Source of the DNA: an uncultured Acidobacteriota bacterium
Lineage (GTDB): Bacteria; Acidobacteriota; UBA6911; CAINFC01
NCBI GenBank assembly: GCA_903847975.1
Contig: CAINFC010000103.1
Span: 1 to 36,078 of the forward strand
Direction: 5' to 3'
Length of the DNA: 36,078 nt
Shown: one piece after another, positions 24,318 to 32,426 of the stretch
How the letters are laid out: each line of letters starts with the position of its first letter
Numbering within the stretch: the first letter of the stretch is position 1
Translations under genes and position numbers: made by a program
Notes under the pieces: model-generated
What the model saw: only the letters and a program-made list of their open reading frames with translations
Databases searched by the model: none
What the model was told of the DNA's origin: nothing

Positions 24318-24797
24318 TCACTCCTTCTCCGGGAGGGCCCCGGTTCCGAAGAAAATCTTCAGCAGCCGGGACCGCAGGCGCTGGGCGGAATCGATCGACT
24401 GCCGGATCGGGTTCTGGTCGGCCAGCTCCGCGCGGGCGGCCAGGTCGTTGAGGTGCTGGATCTGCTTGCGCAGCATGATCTCCAGGTTCTTGGCCTGCCT
24501 GGCCTTCAGAGGCGGATTCCGGTCCATCTGCTCCTGGCAGATGCGCAAAAGACCCTGGTACTGTTCGAACAGGGAAGCGAACGCTTCGGGGCTGGCATGT
24601 TCCCGCGCTTTGGCTGCGGTCTGGATTCGTTCATGGCCCGCATTCAGGTAAACCTTGAGCCGCTGGTCCAGGGTGGAGGCGCTCTGCAGGGCGCGCTGCT
24701 CCGCGGGGTTCAGCAGGTCCGGGCTCTCCCCGGTTTGGGCCAGGGCCGGCGCAGGGGCCGAAAGGGCCAGAAAACAGATGAAGCAAAGCAGGCTCAT
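24318..24797 (-). CDS. Exported helical protein, second gene of the argS unit
   Basis: A 159-residue protein with a clear signal peptide: CFICFLALSAPAPALA then Q, cleavage near residue 20. The mature part is helical and rich in Gln, Leu, Arg and Glu, and resembles the next gene's product over the first 40 mature residues. It begins 5 bp after the argS stop and ends 9 bp before the next gene, so the three are probably one transcript. There is no clear ribosome binding site, which suggests translational coupling to argS. Function unknown; a structural or periplasmic binding role is possible. Confidence 0.82.
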   Translation of the reverse strand: MSLLCFICFLALSAPAPALAQTGESPDLLNPAEQRALQSASTLDQRLKVYLNAGHERIQTAAKAREHASPEAFASLFEQYQGLLRICQEQMDRNPPLKARQAKNLEIMLRKQIQHLNDLAARAELADQNPIRQSIDSAQRLRSRLLKIFFGTGALPEKE

Positions 24798-24802
24798 GGG
24801 TT

Positions 24803-26773
24803 TTACATCCGGTCGGGAACCTCAATGCCCAGAAGTTCCAGGGCTTTGGTCATCTGGCTGCGGAAGAGATCGGCGATCAGCAGCAGGAAGAGGCGGGTTT
24901 CCCGGTCCTTTTCGGAAAGGATGCGATGCCGGTGGTAGAAAAGGTTGAACTTCTGGGCCAGGGTGAAGGCCCAGCGGGCCGGGATCGACAGCTCGAGGTT
25001 GGCCAGCGCCTGCCGGATGGCATCCGGCAGCCGGGAGGCCATCAGGACCATTTCCCATATATCGTCGTTCTTCTGCAGCCAGTCATCCAGGGCAGCCCCG
25101 CCATCCAGGCGGCGGATTTCTTCGAGGGCGCCCGGTTCGGCCTCCTCCAGCTTCCGGAAGATGTTGTTGGCCCGCACCACCGAGTACTGCAGGTAGGGTC
25201 CGGTTTCCCCTTCGAAGCTGAGGGCTTCCTTGAAGTCGAAAGCGATGATGGAGTTCCGGGTGTATTTCAGCAGGAAGTAGCGCAATGCGGAGACGGCGAT
25301 GCGGTGGGCGATGGACGCGGCCTCCTCCCCGGAAAGGGAGTGGCGGGCGCGCACCTCCTCTCCGGCCAGCTGCTCCAGGCGGTGAATCAGGTCGTCCGCC
25401 TTGACTCCCAGCCCTTTGCGGCCGGAGACTTCGACATAGGAGCGCTGCTGGTCCTCCTCCTTCAGCTCGATTCCCAGGTCGGCGCAGCAGCGCGGCGAAA
25501 GGGCCACCATTTCGTAGGAAAAATGAACGGAGTTGTCCGCCTCCAGGTGGAACCCCAGGGCGCGCAGCCCGGCGGCCACGATCTCCTGCAGGTAGCTCTG
25601 ACGCTGGTCAATCACATTGTAAACCCGGCAGGCCTTGCCGAAAGAGGGGGCGGCGGCGGTTTCCTGCGGCTCCGAGCAGCTGGCCCAGAGCGGCTTGCCG
25701 TCGTCGTAGCCCTGGAAGGGGCGATAGTGGAAGTCCATGCCCAGCAGGCCGAACTTCCAGAGCTGGTAGGCAATGTCCTTGCCTACGTAGGTTACCGTTC
25801 CGTTGGAGCGCACGATCACCTTCTCGTCGCCGCTTTCTTCGGGGCCGGAGCCGTCGGTCTTCATGATCCAGCAGCCGGCGTTTTTGCCCTGCCCGATGAA
25901 CTGAATCGCCTCCTTTTCCTTCAGCTGGCGGAAGGCCCAGTTCCAGAAATGAAGATGAAGGATGTCGCTTTCCCGGGGCAGCAGGTCGTAGCGGATGCCC
26001 AGGCGGTTCATGGTCGCCAGGTGGGCGCGGACGTTCTCGGTGGCTACGAGCTCTGCCAGGCGGGCGGTTTCTCCGGTTCCGTGCTCGATTTCCTGAAGGG
26101 CCTGCTGGCGCAGGGCGGTCCGCTCCGGATTTTCCTCGAACCAGCGCGTGGTCCGGGCGTAGAGATCCCAGCAGTAGTAGTCGAAAGGAACCGGACGGCG
26201 TTCGAGGACCTCCTCGGCGGTGATGGCCGAGAGGTTCTGAAAGCCGACCACCACGTCGGCCACCTGTACGCCGGTATTGTCGATGTAGTTCTGGACTTCG
26301 ACCTCCTGCCCCAGAAAGCGCATGACCCGGACGAAGGAATCGCCGATCACCGCATTGCGCAGGTGACCGATGTGGGCTGCTTTGTTGGGGTTGATGTTGG
26401 TGTGCTCCACAATCACCTTGCCCGGAAAGGGGGGCGGGCCCGGAAACAGGCCGTATTCCCCGCCGAGGATGCTGCGGTAAAGTTCCGTCAGCCATCGGCC
26501 GCGCCGGAGCTTCAGATTCAGGTAGCCGGCGCCGGCTACCTCCGCCTTGTCGATCCAGGGAATCTCCCGCAGAGCCTCCGCCAGGGTTTCCGCGATGGCT
26601 TTGGGGGCCTTTTTCAGACGCTTGGCTAAGGTAAAGGCTGCCGGCAGGGCCAGATCCCCCAGTTGCACCGAGGGGGGTGTTTCCACCACGATATCGGGTA
26701 TGGGCTGGCCGTCCGTCTGCGGCACCGCCCCGGCGACCGCCTGCTTAATTTCCTGGCAAAGTTGTTGAAGCAT
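24803..26773 (-). CDS. argS: Arginyl-tRNA synthetase
   Basis: A 656-residue class I synthetase charging tRNA-Arg. The N-terminal additional domain (1-110) is followed by the catalytic core with H134-I-G-H137 in NPNKAAHIGHLRNA. A KMSKS-like loop is seen as SGRKGLGVKADDL. The C-terminal DALR anticodon-binding domain ends the protein (FNLFYHRHRIL). It is longer than the E. coli enzyme (577), mainly through insertions in the catalytic core. AAGGA precedes the ATG closely, and a promoter lies about 110 bp upstream. Two exported proteins follow on the same transcript, an unusual pairing for this gene. Confidence 0.97.
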   Translation of the reverse strand: MLQQLCQEIKQAVAGAVPQTDGQPIPDIVVETPPSVQLGDLALPAAFTLAKRLKKAPKAIAETLAEALREIPWIDKAEVAGAGYLNLKLRRGRWLTELYRSILGGEYGLFPGPPPFPGKVIVEHTNINPNKAAHIGHLRNAVIGDSFVRVMRFLGQEVEVQNYIDNTGVQVADVVVGFQNLSAITAEEVLERRPVPFDYYCWDLYARTTRWFEENPERTALRQQALQEIEHGTGETARLAELVATENVRAHLATMNRLGIRYDLLPRESDILHLHFWNWAFRQLKEKEAIQFIGQGKNAGCWIMKTDGSGPEESGDEKVIVRSNGTVTYVGKDIAYQLWKFGLLGMDFHYRPFQGYDDGKPLWASCSEPQETAAAPSFGKACRVYNVIDQRQSYLQEIVAAGLRALGFHLEADNSVHFSYEMVALSPRCCADLGIELKEEDQQRSYVEVSGRKGLGVKADDLIHRLEQLAGEEVRARHSLSGEEAASIAHRIAVSALRYFLLKYTRNSIIAFDFKEALSFEGETGPYLQYSVVRANNIFRKLEEAEPGALEEIRRLDGGAALDDWLQKNDDIWEMVLMASRLPDAIRQALANLELSIPARWAFTLAQKFNLFYHRHRILSEKDRETRLFLLLIADLFRSQMTKALELLGIEVPDRM

Positions 26774-26886
26774 GTTCCTTTATGTGACTTTCCGTTATTT
26801 CGCAAAGGTCCTTTCGCCAGGCACCAAGACCATCTCTGCCTTGCAAAGTGGGACAAATACAGTCAAAATCCATGATTTCATAATGA

Positions 26887-26915
26887 ATGTTAAAGTATCG
26901 ACGTTAAATTGGCAA
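26887..26915 (-). promoter_or_regulatory. Sigma-70-type promoter for argS
   Basis: On the minus strand TTGCCA (26915-26910), a 17-bp spacer and TAACAT (26892-26887) precede argS. The start near 26880 gives a leader of about 107 nt. Confidence 0.5.
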
Positions 26916-26971
26916 TGTCTTCTTCTCGGGCGGCAGGAACACGGCAGGGAGGAGGACGGAAGGAATAAAAA

Positions 26972-27385
26972 ATGTCGGAACATACGGTAAATCCAACAGA
27001 AACGGGCGAAGGCCGGGCGGTAGAGGCGGCCCCGGCGGCGGCTCCGGCGCCGGCCCGGGAGGATCGCCTGTCCATCGAGGAGTTTGCCCGCGTGGACCTG
27101 CGCTGCGCCCAGGTCCTGGAGGCGGAGCGGGTTCCCAAGTCCAAGAAGCTGATCCGCATGCAGATCGATCTCGGTGCCGAAAAGAGGCAGATTGTGGCCG
27201 GGATCGGCCTGAAGTACACGCCGGAATCTCTGGTCGGCAGAAAAATCATCGTGGTTGCCAACTTGCAGCCGGCCCGCCTGATGGGGGTGGAATCGAACGG
27301 CATGTTGCTGGCGGCCATTTCAGGAGAGGATCCGATTCTCGCCGGGTTTCACGAGGATGTGCCCTGCGGAGCGAAGCTGCGCTGA
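26972..27385 (+). CDS. Stand-alone tRNA-binding domain protein (methionyl-tRNA synthetase beta / CsaA-like)
   Basis: A 137-residue protein. An Ala/Pro-rich N-terminal tail of about 30 residues precedes an OB-fold tRNA-binding domain: FARVDLRCAQVLEAERVPKS, then QIVAGIG, VVANLQPARLMGVESNGM and GAKLR. This matches the C-terminal domain that many MetRS enzymes carry for dimerisation and tRNA binding. The catalytic MetRS is not in the window, so it must be separate. In many genomes a complete metG sits next to tatD; here only the beta domain does. A GGAAGGA ribosome site lies upstream of the ATG. TatD follows after 10 bp. Confidence 0.9.
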   Translation: MSEHTVNPTETGEGRAVEAAPAAAPAPAREDRLSIEEFARVDLRCAQVLEAERVPKSKKLIRMQIDLGAEKRQIVAGIGLKYTPESLVGRKIIVVANLQPARLMGVESNGMLLAAISGEDPILAGFHEDVPCGAKLR

Positions 27386-27395
27386 AGGGGCGGGC

Positions 27396-28193
27396 ATGTA
27401 TTTGGATTCCCATGCCCACCTGGAGGAGCAGCATTTCGGATCGGAAGTCGACGCGGTACTCGGGCGCGCCCGGGAGGCCGGGCTGGCGGTTGTCCTGGCC
27501 ATTGGCAACGGCTCCCGGAAGAGCGGCGGGCACCGGGAGGCGCAGCGGCTGGCCGCCCGGTACGATTTTGTCTTTGCGACGGTCGGTGTTCATCCGCACG
27601 AGGCGCAGGAGAGCGACGCGCGGTTCCTGGAGGAGCTGGCGGACCTGGCCCGGAGCGACGCCCGCATCGTTGCCTGGGGGGAAATCGGTCTGGACTACCA
27701 TTACGACTTCTCCCCCAGGGAAACGCAGCGCGCGGTTTTTGCCGACCAGCTGAAAATGGCGCGGGAGCTGGACCTGCCGGTGGTGATACACAGTCGGGAA
27801 GCGGAAGAGGACACCCTCACGCTGCTGCGCCCCTGGGCCCGGGAAAAGCCATGGGGGGTTCTGCACTGTTTTACCGGGAGCCGGCGGCTGGCGGAAGAAG
27901 GGCTGGCCATGGGTCTGGCGATTTCCTTCTCGGGAATCCTTACCTTTCCCAAAGCGGGCGATTTGAGGGAAATTGCCGGGGCGGTTCCCTCCGACCGGAT
28001 CCTGGTGGAGTCGGATTGTCCCTACCTGGCTCCCGTGCCTCATCGGGGGCGGCGGAACGAGCCGGCCTGGGTGGTTTCGACCTTCGAGAAACTGGCGGAA
28101 ATCCGGGGCGACGCGCCGGCGGAGCTCCAGAAACAACTCTTGGGTAACTTTTCCACCCTGTTCAATGTTAATATTGATTGTTTGGGAAGGTAA
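27396..28193 (+). CDS. tatD: TatD-family metal-dependent hydrolase (deoxyribonuclease)
   Basis: About 265 residues, normal for the family. Metal-binding motifs are all visible: DSHAHLE at the N-terminus, GEIGLDYHYD, VVIHSREAEEDT, LHCFTG and VESDCPYLAPVPHRGRRNEP. Family members act as 3'-5' exonucleases or general phosphodiesterases in the cytoplasm. The start at 27396 is chosen because MYLDSHAHLE matches the usual N-terminus; the frame extends 13 codons upstream into the preceding gene. YajQ follows 2 bp after the stop. Confidence 0.94.
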   Translation: MYLDSHAHLEEQHFGSEVDAVLGRAREAGLAVVLAIGNGSRKSGGHREAQRLAARYDFVFATVGVHPHEAQESDARFLEELADLARSDARIVAWGEIGLDYHYDFSPRETQRAVFADQLKMARELDLPVVIHSREAEEDTLTLLRPWAREKPWGVLHCFTGSRRLAEEGLAMGLAISFSGILTFPKAGDLREIAGAVPSDRILVESDCPYLAPVPHRGRRNEPAWVVSTFEKLAEIRGDAPAELQKQLLGNFSTLFNVNIDCLGR

Positions 28194-28195
28194 CG

Positions 28196-28693
28196 ATGGC
28201 TACGCAGAACAGTTTTGATATTGTCTCCAAAGTGGACATGCAGGAAGTGCGCAATGCCGTGCAGAATGCCATGAAAGAGGTGCAAACCCGTTTCGACTTC
28301 AAGGGCAGCCACAGCGACATCGAGGTGGGGGAGGACTACCTGCAGCTGAAGTCCAACGAGGAGTTCCTGCTCAAGAGCCTGGTGCAGCTGCTGGAAGAGA
28401 AGCTGGTGAAGCGCAAGGTATCCCTGAAAGCGCTGACCTACGGTGCCGTCGAGAAGGCTCTGGGTTCCACGGTGCGCCAGCGGATCAGCCTGCAGCAGGG
28501 AATACCGACGGAAAAATCGAGGGAAATCGTCAAGCTGATTAAAAACTCCAAGCTGAAAGTGCAGGCGGCCATTCAGGCCGATACCGTGCGGGTCAGCGGG
28601 CGCGATCGGGACGAACTGCAGAAGGTCATCCAGCTGCTGCGGGAAAAGGACATGGGGATTCACATGGAGTTTACCAATTACCGGACAAATTGA
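28196..28693 (+). CDS. yajQ: YajQ-family nucleotide-binding protein
   Basis: A 165-residue protein, the normal length for this family. Typical segments are SFDIVSKVDMQEVRNAV, RFDFKGS and the C-terminal RDELQKVIQLLREKD. In Xanthomonas a YajQ protein binds cyclic di-GMP and affects gene expression; whether that holds here is unknown. The start at 28196 is supported by MATQNSFDIVS and a GGAAGG just upstream, which lies within the end of tatD. A c-di-GMP link with the HD-GYP-like gene at 17 kb is possible but not shown. Confidence 0.94.
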   Translation: MATQNSFDIVSKVDMQEVRNAVQNAMKEVQTRFDFKGSHSDIEVGEDYLQLKSNEEFLLKSLVQLLEEKLVKRKVSLKALTYGAVEKALGSTVRQRISLQQGIPTEKSREIVKLIKNSKLKVQAAIQADTVRVSGRDRDELQKVIQLLREKDMGIHMEFTNYRTN

Positions 28694-28709
28694 GGTTCGA
28701 GGGCCGACA

Positions 28710-29684
28710 TTGAACATCCAGGATATTTTTAATTTAGTAGCCCCGCAGATCCGGGAAGTGGAAGAAGAGCTGCGGCGGCAGGCCGGATCCCATGTCTTTC
28801 TGATCCGCAGGATCGGGGAGTATCTGCAGTCCGGCGGAGGAAAGCGGCTGCGGCCGGTGGTGATGGTTCTTTCCTCGCGCCTGTGCGGCTTTGAGGGCCC
28901 CGAAGTCATCCGCCTGGCGGCGGTGGTGGAGCTGATTCACACCGCCACGCTGGTGCACGACGATATCATTGACAATGCCGATTTGCGCCGGGGGCGCCCC
29001 TCGGTCAACGCCAGCTGGGGCAACGGGATTACGGTGCTGATGGGCGACTGGCTGTTCATGACCTCCATTGGCCTGGCGCTTTCGCAGCGCGATTTTCGTA
29101 TTCTGGAGGTGCTGACCAACGTCACCCGGAACATGGTTGAAGGGGAGCTCCTGCAGATGGAGCTGCACGGGAAAATGGACATCACCGAGTCCCAGCACCT
29201 GGAAATTTCCGAGTATAAAACCGCCCGGCTGTTTTCCGCCTGCTCCGGAATGGGGGCCATTCTCAGCGAAGCCGATCCGCAGCGCGTGGAGGATCTGGAA
29301 AGCTATGGACGCAACCTGGGCATGGCCTTCCAGCTGGCCGACGATCTGCTGGATTTCACCTCGCGCCCCGAGGTTCTGGGCAAGCCGGTCATCCACGACC
29401 TGAGAGAAGGGAAAGTTACCCTGCCGATCATTTATCTCCTGGAGGATGGGTGCCCTTCCTACCTGGATAAGGTGAATGCCGCCATCCAGGAGAATGGACG
29501 CGAGGATCTGGCCAAGCAGGATCTGCTGCGGCTGATTGCCGAAACCCGAACCCTGGACCGGGCCCGGGCCCGGGCGATCGGTTTTTCCGAGAAGGCCAAA
29601 GAATCCCTTGCCGGGTTCCCGGACAGCGTGGCCAAAAAAGCCCTCCTCGGCCTGGCCGACTTTGTTGTCTCCCGCAACAGCTAA
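28710..29684 (+). CDS. ispB: Long-chain polyprenyl diphosphate synthase
   Basis: A 324-residue trans-prenyltransferase. The first Asp-rich motif is D84-D-I-I-D88 in LVHDDIIDNADLRRGRPS. The second is D211-D-L-L-D215 in FQLADDLLD. GGGKRLRP for substrate binding is at about 47-54. It makes the octaprenyl-like or similar side chain of respiratory quinones; the exact chain length cannot be read with confidence. The start is a TTG at 28710, 16 bp after the yajQ stop. The stop codon TAA lies within GCTAAAAAAG, the first unit of the repeat array that fills the gap to the convergent smr gene. Confidence 0.93.
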   Translation: MNIQDIFNLVAPQIREVEEELRRQAGSHVFLIRRIGEYLQSGGGKRLRPVVMVLSSRLCGFEGPEVIRLAAVVELIHTATLVHDDIIDNADLRRGRPSVNASWGNGITVLMGDWLFMTSIGLALSQRDFRILEVLTNVTRNMVEGELLQMELHGKMDITESQHLEISEYKTARLFSACSGMGAILSEADPQRVEDLESYGRNLGMAFQLADDLLDFTSRPEVLGKPVIHDLREGKVTLPIIYLLEDGCPSYLDKVNAAIQENGREDLAKQDLLRLIAETRTLDRARARAIGFSEKAKESLAGFPDSVAKKALLGLADFVVSRNS

Positions 29685-29695
29685 AAAAGCAGCCA

Positions 29696-29935
29696 GCTAA
29701 AAAAGGACACCCACTTTTCCAACGGAAAAAATGGGTGTCCTGAATCATTGTTCCTGAATCATTCGTTCGAAGAAAAAAAGTGGGTGTCCTGAACCTAAAA
29801 AAGGACACCCACTTTCCCAAAGAAGAACCTAAAAAAGGACACCCACTTTCCCAACGAAAAAAATGGGTGTCCTGAATCAGGAAGAAAAAAAGTGGGTGTC
29901 CTGATTCATGATTCACTCATTCACTGAATCAGGAC
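29696..29935. repeat. Array of seven GGACACCCACTTT elements in two orientations
   Basis: Forward cores begin at 29705, 29803 and 29837. Inverted cores (TGGGTGTCC) lie at 29732-29740, 29781-29789, 29864-29872 and 29893-29901. Two pairs form near-identical 36-nt hairpins (29705-29740, 29837-29872) with a 9-bp outer stem and a T/A-rich inner stem closing on AAC or AACG. Forward units are preceded by CTAAAAAA, and most inverted units are followed by CTGAATCA or a similar tail. The array fills the gap between convergent genes ispB and smr; the smr stop codon falls in the last CTGAATCAGGA tail. Related units lie at 5954, 5991 and 7471. Confidence 0.9.
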
Positions 29936-30633
29936 CAGGGGAGCGGGAAACGGGAGTGGCTCCGGGACGGCGCTTTCTTCCTTTTTTTATGGCGGCCGGG
30001 CTGCTCGGTGCTCTTTTTCAACCCTCCGCGGAGCAGAACATAGACCGCACCGAATCCGCCATCATTGGGACGTGCTGAGGAGTAGGCCAGCACGTTCCGG
30101 CTGATGCGCCTCGTAGCCAGCCACTGCTGCAGAAGCTGCTTGAGAATCGCCCGGTTTTCCTTGGAGTTGTGCCCCCGGCCGTGGATGATCTTGACGCACC
30201 CTTTGCGCATTTGAACCGCATGCAGCAGAAAGGTTTCCACCTGGCGGCGGGCCTGATCGCGATCCATGCCGTGCAGGTCCAGGGTGTCCTCAACCGAAAA
30301 ATCCCCGCGCCGCAGCCGGCGCAGCAGCGGACGAGCTGCGGGAGTCACCGCCGATTCTATATACTCCTCCGAAAAGGTCAGGTCGAAAGCTCCCTCCCCG
30401 TGGACCAGGGATTGCAATACCTTCAGGGCGTCCTCCTCGTCGTCGTGCCGCGGGCCCGTCGGGGGGGTGGGTCGGTCAAGGGACACCCCTTCGTCCCGAT
30501 GGGGCAGCGGGCGGACATCCCGCATGGCCCAGGCAAAGAGCTCCGCCTCGGAGATCTCATCGGGGATCTCGATGCGCGGGGGTTCCCACTTTTCCTGTCC
30601 TTTCAGGGGTTGCTTGTCTGCTGGTGAAGCCAT
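29929..30633 (-). CDS. Smr-domain protein
   Basis: A 234-residue protein. The N-terminal 120 residues are polar and probably flexible. The Smr (small MutS-related) domain covers about 121-205, with TLDLHGMDRDQAR, IIHGRGHNS and GAVYVLL. Smr domains bind or nick nucleic acids; some act on RNA in ribosome rescue. The C-terminal 30 residues are very basic (KKRKKAPSRSHSR) and run into the repeat array, whose edge supplies the stop codon, so this tail may have been changed by the insertion. The start at 30633 is supported by AGGA about 9 nt upstream; a longer frame from 31629 crosses the divergent genes and is rejected. Confidence 0.88.
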   Translation of the reverse strand: MASPADKQPLKGQEKWEPPRIEIPDEISEAELFAWAMRDVRPLPHRDEGVSLDRPTPPTGPRHDDEEDALKVLQSLVHGEGAFDLTFSEEYIESAVTPAARPLLRRLRRGDFSVEDTLDLHGMDRDQARRQVETFLLHAVQMRKGCVKIIHGRGHNSKENRAILKQLLQQWLATRRISRNVLAYSSARPNDGGFGAVYVLLRGGLKKSTEQPGRHKKRKKAPSRSHSRFPLPWS

Positions 30634-30676
30634 AGAAAGTTGTCCTGATTTCCGGCATTCCGGACCTCTCCCTGGG

Positions 30677-30682
30677 ATTATA
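30677..30682 (-). promoter_or_regulatory. -10 box for smr
   Basis: A perfect TATAAT on the minus strand lies about 43 nt before the smr start. The -35 region 17 bp upstream (CCGAAA) is weak. Confidence 0.38.
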
Positions 30683-30749
30683 ACAATTCTGAACAGGGCT
30701 TTCGGTCCGGTTCTTGCCGCCGGCCGGGATGGCATCCCTCCGGCAGGGT

Positions 30750-30778
30750 TTGCAGAATCAGCCGCGGCACGATAAAAT
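30750..30778 (+). promoter_or_regulatory. Promoter for the unknown gene at 30868 and probably mrp
   Basis: TTGCAG (30750-30755), a 17-bp spacer and TAAAAT (30773-30778) form a moderate promoter. The start near 30785 gives a leader of about 80 nt. Confidence 0.42.
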
Positions 30779-30867
30779 ACCTCGTTCCGCCCAGCGGCAG
30801 GCACAGGCCTGACGATCGCAGGCGGATAGTATCGTGGGCGGATCAATCGTTTACCAAGGAAAATTCC

Positions 30868-31251
30868 ATGGACGAAGCAAAGCTTAGAAAGGATCTGGCA
30901 GCCGAGGTTGCCTTTGTTGAGGATTACCAGGTGCAATGGAAGCCCCTGGCGGAGCTGGACAAGGAACGCCAGCTCCTGGACGTGGAAGAATATGGCATTA
31001 CCTCCACCTGCCGTATCCGCGAGCGCCTTTTTGCCGTGGACCGGGCGGAAAAATGCCGGGAAATTCAGATTCCATGCCACGTGGTGCGAAAAAAGCATTA
31101 CGGCGAAGAAGTGCCGACCGAAACCCCGGGAGAGCCCCTCGGTAAATTCTGCAGCGGGGAGGATCAGGCTGTTTTGATCGTCCATTCCTCCTTCCTGACC
31201 CAGCCGCACGGCCCGCACCAGTTCACCAAGAAAATCGAAGCCTATTGCTAG
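30868..31251 (+). CDS. Unrecognised small soluble protein upstream of mrp
   Basis: A 127-residue protein I do not recognise. It is polar, with no signal peptide or membrane segment. The first 60 residues look helical (AKLRKDLAAEVAFVEDYQVQ), then come CRIRERLFAVDRAEKC and a beta-looking C-terminal part with SGEDQAVLIVHSSFLTQPHG. Five Cys residues are scattered without a clear metal-binding pattern. CAAGGAA precedes the ATG. It starts a transcript that continues after 19 bp into mrp, so a link to Fe-S metabolism is possible but only inferred. Confidence 0.78.
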   Translation: MDEAKLRKDLAAEVAFVEDYQVQWKPLAELDKERQLLDVEEYGITSTCRIRERLFAVDRAEKCREIQIPCHVVRKKHYGEEVPTETPGEPLGKFCSGEDQAVLIVHSSFLTQPHGPHQFTKKIEAYC

Positions 31252-31270
31252 GAGAAAACCGGGCGGATTT

Positions 31271-32365
31271 ATGGGCCACCGCATTACAGAACCACAGATC
31301 CTGGAAGCGCTCAGCCGCGTGAAGGATCCCGACCTGGGCCAGGACGTGGTCCGGCTTGGCTTTATCAAGGACCTGGCCATCGAAGGCGACCAGGTTTCCT
31401 TTACCCTGCAGCTGACTACCCCGGCGTGCCCCATGCGCGACCTGATGACCGCCCAGGTTCGGGAGGCGGCCCTGTCAGTTCCCGGGGTTAAAAAGGTCCA
31501 GGTGCGCACCACCGCCCGGGTGCCTTCCTGCAGCCATACCCAAACGCACAATCCCATGCCTGGGGTGCGCAACATTGTCGCCATCACCAGCGGCAAAGGG
31601 GGAGTCGGCAAATCCACCGTGGCCGCCAACCTGGCGGTGTCTCTCGCCCTTTGCGGAGCCCGCGTCGGATTGATGGATACCGACTTTTACGGTCCCAGCA
31701 TCCCTATCCTCCTCGGATCGGACACCCCGCCGGAGTCGGTCTCCGAGACCCGGATCGCCCCGGCCGAAAAATACGGAATCAAGGTCGTATCCATGGCCTA
31801 TTTTCTTCCCCGGGACAAGGCGGTCATCTGGCGCGGGCCGATGCTCCACCGCATGATCCGGCAGTTCTCCGAGAACGTCGACTGGGGCGAGCTGGACTAC
31901 CTGATCGTCGACCTGCCCCCCGGGACGGGCGACGTGCAGCTGTCGCTCTGCCAGACCATCCCGGTCACTGGGGCGGTGGTGGTGACCACTCCGCAGGATC
32001 TGGCCCTGACGGTGGCCGCCAAGGCGATCTCCCTTTTTACCGAGCTGAAGATCCCCATTCTGGGAATCGTGGAAAACATGAGCTTTTATACCTGCCCGCA
32101 CTGCGGCCAGCGGGACGACATCTTCGGCCACGGGGGAGCCGAGCGCCTCTGCGGGGAGATGAGCTACCCGTTCCTGGGAGCCATTCCGCTTTCTGCCGAG
32201 GTGCGGGAGCAGAGCGACCGGGGACAGCCGGCAGCCCTGCGGGACGAAACCTCTTCCCTGGCCGAGAATTACCGGCGGGTAGCCAGAGAGCTGGCGGCCC
32301 GAATCAGTGTGGTGCGGATCCAGGGAGGCACCTCGTCCGGGCCATCGACCGGCACGACCTCCTGA
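31271..32365 (+). CDS. mrp: Mrp/ApbC-type iron-sulfur cluster carrier ATPase
   Basis: A 364-residue protein. The N-terminal MIP18/DUF59 domain (about 5-85) has the conserved Cys in TTPAC53PM. The P-loop ATPase domain follows, with deviant Walker A G108-K-G-G-V-G-K-S-T116, [10 protein letters not shown], and VDLPPGTGD as the Walker B region. CPHCG near residue 276 is the cluster-binding CxxC. Such proteins assemble and hand over Fe-S clusters in the cytoplasm. It lies 19 bp after the small unknown gene and 61 bp before the aldolase gene. Confidence 0.95.
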   Translation: MGHRITEPQILEALSRVKDPDLGQDVVRLGFIKDLAIEGDQVSFTLQLTTPACPMRDLMTAQVREAALSVPGVKKVQVRTTARVPSCSHTQTHNPMPGVRNIVAITSGKGGVGKSTVAANLAVSLALCGARVGLMDTDFYGPSIPILLGSDTPPESVSETRIAPAEKYGIKVVSMAYFLPRDKAVIWRGPMLHRMIRQFSENVDWGELDYLIVDLPPGTGDVQLSLCQTIPVTGAVVVTTPQDLALTVAAKAISLFTELKIPILGIVENMSFYTCPHCGQRDDIFGHGGAERLCGEMSYPFLGAIPLSAEVREQSDRGQPAALRDETSSLAENYRRVARELAARISVVRIQGGTSSGPSTGTTS

Positions 32366-32426
32366 GGCGGAGAGGCAGACGTTTCCCTTATACCCTTTAA
32401 CATTAATAAAACCAAGGAGATTCCAC

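Noticed and set aside
23082-26629. Two long plus-strand open frames (618 and 567 codons)
   Set aside because: They are antisense to the GT2 gene, the two exported proteins and argS, and contain no domain motifs.
29696-29935. CRISPR array
   Set aside because: The copies occur in both orientations with irregular spacing and related spacers, and no cas gene is present; the pattern fits palindromic REP-like elements.
29929-31629. A 566-residue version of the Smr protein
   Set aside because: The extension crosses a divergent promoter region and runs antisense through two plus-strand genes; the ATG at 30633 has a ribosome site.
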